Assembly (NCBI GenBank): GCA_030704615.1
Contig: CM060731.1
Location: 4,526,001 to 4,590,000 of the forward strand
DNA from: Takakia lepidozioides
Taxonomy: Eukaryota; Streptophyta; Takakiopsida; Takakiales; Takakiaceae
DNA: 64,000 bases
Direction of reading: 5' to 3'
How positions within the stretch are numbered: position 1 is the first letter of the stretch; the number at the start of each line of letters is the position of its first letter. Below the pieces are notes generated by a model. The model did no database searches, was not told the origin of the DNA, and saw only the letters and a list, made by a program, of their open reading frames with translations. A program made the position numbers and the translations under genes. This document shows, piece by piece, positions 58,601 to 64,000 of this stretch.

Positions 58601-61299
58601 AACGCCATTCAAGGACATTATCAATTCTACTCAGGGACAATATAATTGCACCCTTAGATCCTAACCAGGTGAATTCATATACTCGCTTAAGAATGACTCA
58701 GACAAAGAAGTGAATGTCGTCAACGACATTCAATCTGGATCTAAGATTGCAATCCATATGAAGCCACATTTTTTCCCAAAAAAACAGTAGAGTTTCAAGT
58801 ATGACATTTCACCTGTACACAACTCGCATCATGGCCCACTCTCCTCCAACCTGACTGTCAAAGTCGTTGGACCGTAAAATGTTACCATCTTTGGAGAACT
58901 CCCGGAAAAAACAGTATCTCCACGTGAGACCTCTCCACTTCCTTATGTATGCCTCCAATGACATTTGGGGAGGGGAAACAATCGCAATGTTCAGGTCCTT
59001 CAAAGTCTGATCCAGCACAATGACGGCGCGCTTTTCCAGCTGCAAATAGAATATTTGTCAGAATTGCAAAAAAGAAACACATCACATACTTGAAGATAAG
59101 AAACAGCATGTTCGAATACACACCTGACTCCAAAATGTAGCCTTGTGGAGCCAGTTATCAAACACCAAATCACTGATTCCTTCCACCTTTGTGCCAGGCT
59201 GTATGGTGCTCTTTGGGAACTGATTCAAGTCCTTTACTGTTTGATCTGAGTTCCATATCTCCAGCCACCTTATTTTTGTTTGTGGGTCGACCATCGATAT
59301 GGCCAGCCGGTGCAATTTCTCCTGCTGCATCTCCGGATGCACATGCTTGTCATAGTGTGTTTTGATCTGCTGAAGGAACTCAGGACCAAGTCCAGGATCT
59401 ACTATTCTAAGCTGCTTTCCGAAGGCTGACATCAATTTGGTTCTTCGCATCTCAAACTCCTTCTTTATTGCAGCTTCCACACCCTTTGATGTCCTTAGTT
59501 CCTCTGGTGTAGTGCGGTAATATTCGGATTTTCCCTTCTCAGCTGCCTCTGCCAGTTCTTGCTGCATTCATTCAAGTAGTGATTAGCTCCGAAGGGACTC
59601 TAAACATGTATTCGAAAAGTAAACAGAGTACAGACTCGGGCTTACCGCATACATGTACTCCAGAAACGCCTCTCGTGTCAAAGAATACCAAGTGCCTGCA
59701 GCTCTTCCTGTTTCGCACTTCTTGATGATATTGGGTGGTAGTACTGTCCGAAAATCATCCAGCTTCATCAGACCAATCCTCTGAATTCGGAATAGTGTGT
59801 GAACCAAGCTTGTTGTCACATGCGATTTCTCTGTCGATCTGCAAAAACATTGAAAACATTGCATTCCTTACCACTGTTTTTTGAGGATCAACAAGACACT
59901 ACAGAGGGAATCAAATCTCCTGGATGACTTACTTGTTCACGTCGTGCATAGCTGTAAGAAGCCTAGCGATGTCGTTTCCTGGATCCAAAACCATTGCCTC
60001 CACAGCAACATGCTTGTCTTTGTCTTTCGAATGGTGTTTCTGAATGTATCCCATCCATGCAAGCAATCGGTGGTTGCCGTCCCAGACGTAGAACATGTGG
60101 TTGCAAAATTGCTGGGTGTTCTTTCCCATCATGAGGCCCAGCTCGAACTCCTCATTGGCATCTTTCCAGCACTCATCCCAGTTGTCACTGATCTCTGGAG
60201 AAACTAATGTGCTTTTCCCATTTATATCCGTCAGTGACACATAAAAAACTTGTGCACCAAGTCTATATCCATGCACAAAATCACTCTCCAATTTTGTTAT
60301 GTCGTGGGAAAGAGGTGGACGCACAACAGGCATTGATATCATCCGGCACAGAGGTATGTCCAGACGCCCTCCAGATACGAGCATGTCCCTTATAACCTCC
60401 TGAGAGTTTACCTTCTGGAATGACATTAGTTCTTTCACCTTGTCAAGGTAGTGCACTTCGGATTCATCTGCTTCATCTGTATTCTCTGAGCTTTTTGCGG
60501 ACTCGTCCCCATCTCCAGATCCTTTCCCCTCTGATCCTGTAGGCTTCGACCTCACAGTTTTCTGCACGATGCCATTCAGTTCTGAGTAAGTCATTTGCAA
60601 ATAGTGAATGGCGGTAACGACCATCACTCTGTATCAAGGAAACTCACCATGAATGGTGTGAAAGAATTCAGCACAATCTACACAAGAAAAGCCGAGACTG
60701 TCGTATTCAAAACAGAAGCGAGAGCAATAGCGAACGGCGTTAACGACAATCACAAAAGATAACGACCTGCCGGATCGGTGTTGTGTAATGACATACATGT
60801 GCAACTGATTGGCGGCAACGACATTCAGTGTAGTTTAGGGCGATAGTAAGTGCAGACTCTCTCTTCAAACACATATGTACATAAATGTCATAGCAGAATC
60901 GAATGGCGTTAACGACGCTCGCGATTCAGTAGTTCCTGCTAAAGAATGGAAGAGGAAGGACTCCTTGAAAGGCAATCACATAGACAATATGATAAAACTT
61001 ACTGGCACCTTCTTAGGTTTTGAACTTTGATCCCCTTCTGCAGCTTTCCTCTTCCCTCTCACATCTGCTGGAGTTTCTGTCTGCGCAAGGGTTTCTTGAC
61101 CTTCTTCAGGTTCGGCGTTCCGCGTGCTTCCACCTTCTTCAGTGTCCCTGCGATTCATCTCTGCCTCCACAGGCTGGCGCACTCTTATCGCCGGCTGTGT
61201 CGCAGCCGCTGCCTCAGTTTCCGTCTGCTCTTGTGAATCAGTCTCCGCGTTCACCTGCTGCCTTGGCCCTGTGTTCTCCAACAAACGACGCCTCGTCAT
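55664..61299 (-). CDS. ParB-like domain fused to a permuted amino-methyltransferase-like domain, ten exons
   Basis: Exons 61299-61003, 60561-59933, 59838-59646, 59561-59124, 59039-58813, 57867-57216, 57102-56764, 56568-56283, 56187-55998 and 55922-55664 all have GT-AG borders and join in phase to 1169 residues. The first 135 residues are charged and probably disordered. DGNHRLLAW (residues 260-268) matches the G-x-H-R core of the ParB/sulfiredoxin fold. Exon 6 has a Lys-rich linker. Residues 813-1060 follow the order of beta-class N4/N6 methyltransferases: ADIVILDIPDG at the motif IV place (829-839), GTLLLFQSC, SSGFEVLRTWN, then VVDLSVSTG and GGRSLFGMEGD (about 1013-1040) at motif I. Motif IV lacks the usual PPY, so catalysis is uncertain, although VNPPY occurs at 958-962. 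I know ParB-methyltransferase fusions from bacteria and phages. Expected role: nuclear DNA binding and perhaps base methylation; the role is inferred. Confidence 0.75.
58009..58732. repeat. Seven spaced copies of a 22-bp palindrome in intron 5
   Basis: Copies at 58009-58030, 58115-58136, 58276-58297, 58384-58405, 58479-58500, 58590-58611 and 58711-58732. The consensus arm is TGAATGTCGT, followed by two bases (usually CA) and the inverted arm. Two copies are perfect palindromes with this arm and one (58276) with the arm TGAATGGCGT. Sequence between copies is unrelated, with spacing of about 95-161 bases, so this is neither a tandem repeat nor a CRISPR array. Candidate protein-binding sites. 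Confidence 0.9.
60605..60921. repeat. Four diverged copies of the 22-bp palindrome in intron 1
   Basis: Copies at 60605-60626, 60731-60752, 60806-60827 and 60900-60921. They keep the core GGCG(T/G)(T/C)AACGAC and the ends, but the arms match less well than in intron 5. All eleven copies in the window lie in introns of this one gene. Confidence 0.8.
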
Positions 61300-62150
61300 T
61301 TTCTCTCTTGCTCTAAGTCTCTCTCTAAGGGAAGTAAAATAAAGAGACTTTCTTCTCTTTCGTATTCTAGAAGGAACCCTCTCCAGCTTGACTACCACTC
61401 TCCCTCTAAGCGCGAAAACTAGAAAAACGCAGTGACTCCCGATTTCTTGCGGGATTGCCTGTGTTCTTGCTTGTCTCTAGAAGCATCGGATTCCCTCCCG
61501 CGTGACCGTTACACATAGTCGTTTCGATATTAATGCACATGCCACAATTGGTGTACAGCTGTTCGTATTCAGTTATGGATGTCTGACGTGTGCCGCCCAA
61601 AACAAAACGGCGTGTTCTAAATTATAACTGGTTCAATATTTAAAAAGAACAGCGAATCCCAGAAATTGATGCGCATTCTTAAACAAATAAATATAAATGA
61701 ACGAGAGTTTGATGACAAATTTTGGAATATCATACAAGGTCATCCTTGTTATCCATCCACATTCGTTGCACATTTGGAACTTTCCAGGTGCGCATGATCA
61801 TTGGTAGTAGTATATAGATACATTTACTTAATCTGCAATCCCATTCTCGGATCCTGTGGCATGCTTCCAGGAAGTCGGCTTTGTTATTGGGTTTATTGAT
61901 GAGGTTCTGATTAACGGTTTAACAGTTTCCGACACTGCCCCTATGGATTCTCTGACCACTGGGCCCACAAGAAAAGTAATTAAAATGGACGGCTGCATAT
62001 CTGGAATGAATAACAGAATATGCACAGTCGTTATCTGAGCTTCCTCCGCCATATGCTCTGCTCATTCTTCAACTGTGTTCTGGAGACAGCAGTAAACCGA
62101 TTTACACTAGATCTGCGATAGCAAGGTACAAACATACTCGAGGAAGGAAG
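61300..62150. promoter_or_regulatory. Shared upstream region of two divergent genes
   Basis: About 850 bases separate the start codons of the ParB-methyltransferase-like gene and the transposase-like gene, so both promoters must lie here if the gene models are right. The middle (61600-61720) is AT-rich. The palindrome found in the introns is not present. No TATA box can be assigned with confidence. Confidence 0.45.
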
Positions 62151-64000
62151 ATGGCTTCCTCTGAAGCGGAGTTCTTCTCAGACGACAAACCAGTGCCGTT
62201 CTCCCAGGAAGTCCTTGACAATGGATTTGCAATTGTTCTGGAACATGTCTTGGCTACCCGTTTTCAGCTGCAGAATGGCTCCATCTTTTTGGAGAAAGAG
62301 GTTTACGATATGAAAGGGAAGTTGGTGAAATATTCTTTCCAAAACCGTGATGAGACGGCTCATATCAGCCAGTGGAGAGTGCGTCCTGGTCGATACAGAG
62401 TACTTGGAGAGCCTCGTAGAAAGTCCCTTGGGTCATATGTGACGCCCGGGACTGCTGCTTCGGTCGTTGAAGACAAGAGGGAGGTGGTGGTGAAAAAAGA
62501 ACAGACTTCCTCCACTCCAATCGTTGAGCTTTCGGATTCTTCCGATGATGACATAAGTGAAATTCCAAATCCAGTCCTTCCTACTGTGGTTGCAGAAGCT
62601 GATGAAGAAGAGATTTGTAGTGTCATTCCAAAATTGCGGGCGATGGGAGGAATGGCTGGATTCAAAAGCGAGTTGCGGGGAATTGATTGGGAATCTTTGA
62701 AGCAGGTGCCTGTGAAGTTCTTGCCGGAGACTTTTGATGGCGATATCCTATTCGAGCTGCCTCCTCCTCCGCGAGTTGGAGGTGTAACAATCATGATGCA
62801 TGGAATGGACAAGAAACACGACGGGCACCCGTGGTGCAGAACAAAAACATCCAATATTCAGAATGATGACAAGCTTGTTTTCAGGAGGACAGTTTGCAAT
62901 GGACACCTTAGGTGTGATAATTTGAATTGCAGACACTTTCTTCAGTCTGGAGTTCATAATCAAAGCGAATGGGAGGGTCTGGCGGAGAATCCATTTCAGC
63001 CTGGGACTGCACCTCCACCGGCAAACACTTTCGTCTGCAAATTCTGCAAACTTGTGCCATCCTGCTGGCGCTCTGCGGAGCAAGAATGTACTATGTTGTC
63101 CACCGTTTGAATACAATGACGAGAGCTTGTGTGCATTTTGGATTCCATAACCATCATGTCTCGAAGGGGGATTACAGGGAGAGTGTTGAGACAGTATCGA
63201 GGTTGATCAAACAGGAGTTCGGGAGAAACCCATCCGCAACAACATCTGCAATTGCTCTTGGCGCAAGCAAGTCCTTCTTGGAAAGCCATATTTTGAGTGA
63301 AGGAGATTCTGTGGGGACTAAACTTGACGGTGCAGCATTGGACCTGGTCATGGATCATTTCTCCACTTTAAGTTCACCTAACATTCGGCATCAGATCAAT
63401 GCATTGAGAATGGGCTCTGGGATCAGAGGCTACATAGACAATATTTTGGAATTGAAACGACTGAGCAAGTACGATTACATCCAGGACAATGTATTCCCAG
63501 GTCAAGGTGCCATCAAAGTTTTTCTTTTCAAAATGTCGACTGTTGGGGAGGGCAGTGGGGTTAGCCTCGTGAAGCGGATGCAGAAGACTGGGGACTTGCA
63601 GAACTGTTTTCTTATGTTTGATCATGTGAAACGAGTGAAGGATTGGACGACAATGGCTTGTCATGTCTACGATCCAGTGTACCAACGAGTTATGACAATT
63701 GCAGTTTGTGACATGCAATCCGAGGATACGGAATCCCAGAAGCTCATGTGGAATTCCCTGATACGTGTCATGGGCTGCCATGGGCTGCCATCTCCAAATT
63801 TCGCAGGTTTCATGGCGGATAGTGCTCAAGCAAATTTCAATGCTATTCGTATTGTCTTCGGATCGGGCGACCCAAAAGTGCCTATGCCAGGAAGAGAGCG
63901 TACATGTCTATTCCATTGGACACAATCTCTGGAAAAACATACAAAGTCGGACATCAAACCAGAGATGCAGACTCAGCACCGTAAATTGTGCAAAGAGTAC
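62151..64000 (+). CDS. MULE-like DDE transposase-type protein, 3' end outside the window, one frameshift
   Basis: ATG 62151 opens a frame to 63110, but coding moves to another frame near 63065: PSC is followed in the new frame by LALCGARMYYVV, which then stays open to the right edge. A one-base indel explains this. The N-terminal 180 residues are acidic with a Ser/Asp-rich stretch. Next comes a Cys/His cluster (CNGHLRCDNLNCRH, CKFCKLVPSC) like the zinc-binding part of Mutator-type transposases. The C-terminal part seen (63500-64000) has MACHVYDPVYQRVMTIAVCD, then FMADSAQANFNAIRIVFG and CLFHWTQSLEKH, which match in order the catalytic Asp blocks and the C-x-x-H segment of MULE transposases. 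I cannot give a family name. The protein would be a nuclear DNA-cutting enzyme, or a domesticated relative; the frameshift may be real or a base error. Confidence 0.65.

Noticed and set aside
58009-60921. CRISPR-like array (repeats separated by unrelated spacers)
   Set aside because: Spacing is irregular and long, the copies vary, they lie in introns of a plant gene, and no cas gene is present.

Overview
The window is plant nuclear DNA: spliced genes with GT-AG introns, a DYW-type pentatricopeptide (PPR) gene, a TIR1/AFB-like F-box gene, a WAT1-like transporter, and dense nested transposons of plant families (MULE, CACTA, L1-like and endonuclease-bearing LINEs). The DYW protein with many near-identical repeats and a TIR1-like protein lacking two auxin-contact residues fit a non-seed land plant (moss, lycophyte or fern) better than a flowering plant. 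I cannot name the species.

Layout. 1-3.4 kb: WAT1/EamA-type transporter on the minus strand, running off the left edge, with one frameshift. 4.7-9.1 kb: a small inverted-repeat element, a LINE fragment, a CACTA-like end with GCGACGC hairpins, and unassigned DNA rich in CAGTCTG motifs. 9.1-13.5 kb: a decayed Gln/Thr-rich gene broken by four TAG codons where CAG is expected. 13.6-16.2 kb: the reverse-transcriptase half of a LINE with a restriction-like endonuclease. 16.24-22.48 kb: a complete Mutator-like element with about 350-bp terminal inverted repeats and a 9-bp target duplication (8/9), carrying an intact-looking Ulp1-type cysteine peptidase and a nonsense-interrupted transposase, tail to tail. 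23.5-26.4 kb: intact PPR-DYW editing-factor gene. 29.7-30.9 kb: fold-back element. 35.5-38.7 kb: three-exon TIR1/AFB relative. 40.3-44.6 kb: truncated L1-like LINE. 45.4-50.1 kb: CACTA element filled with PPR fragments. 50.1-51.3 kb: LINE fragment. 51.3-54.5 kb: second CACTA-type end with PPR fragments. 55.7-61.3 kb: a ten-exon minus-strand gene. 62.15 kb to the right edge: a MULE-like transposase gene.

The most unusual part is 55.6-64 kb. The ten-exon gene splices in frame throughout (1169 codons) and joins a ParB-like domain (DGNHR motif) to a circularly permuted, beta-class amino-methyltransferase-like domain, a combination I associate with bacterial and phage proteins. Its two long introns hold eleven spaced copies of a 22-bp palindrome (arms TGAATGTCGT). 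It is transcribed away from a DDE transposase-like gene whose start codon lies about 850 bp off. This may be one mobile unit carrying a DNA-binding/modifying protein and its sites. That link is inference; the gene structure and the palindromes are read directly.
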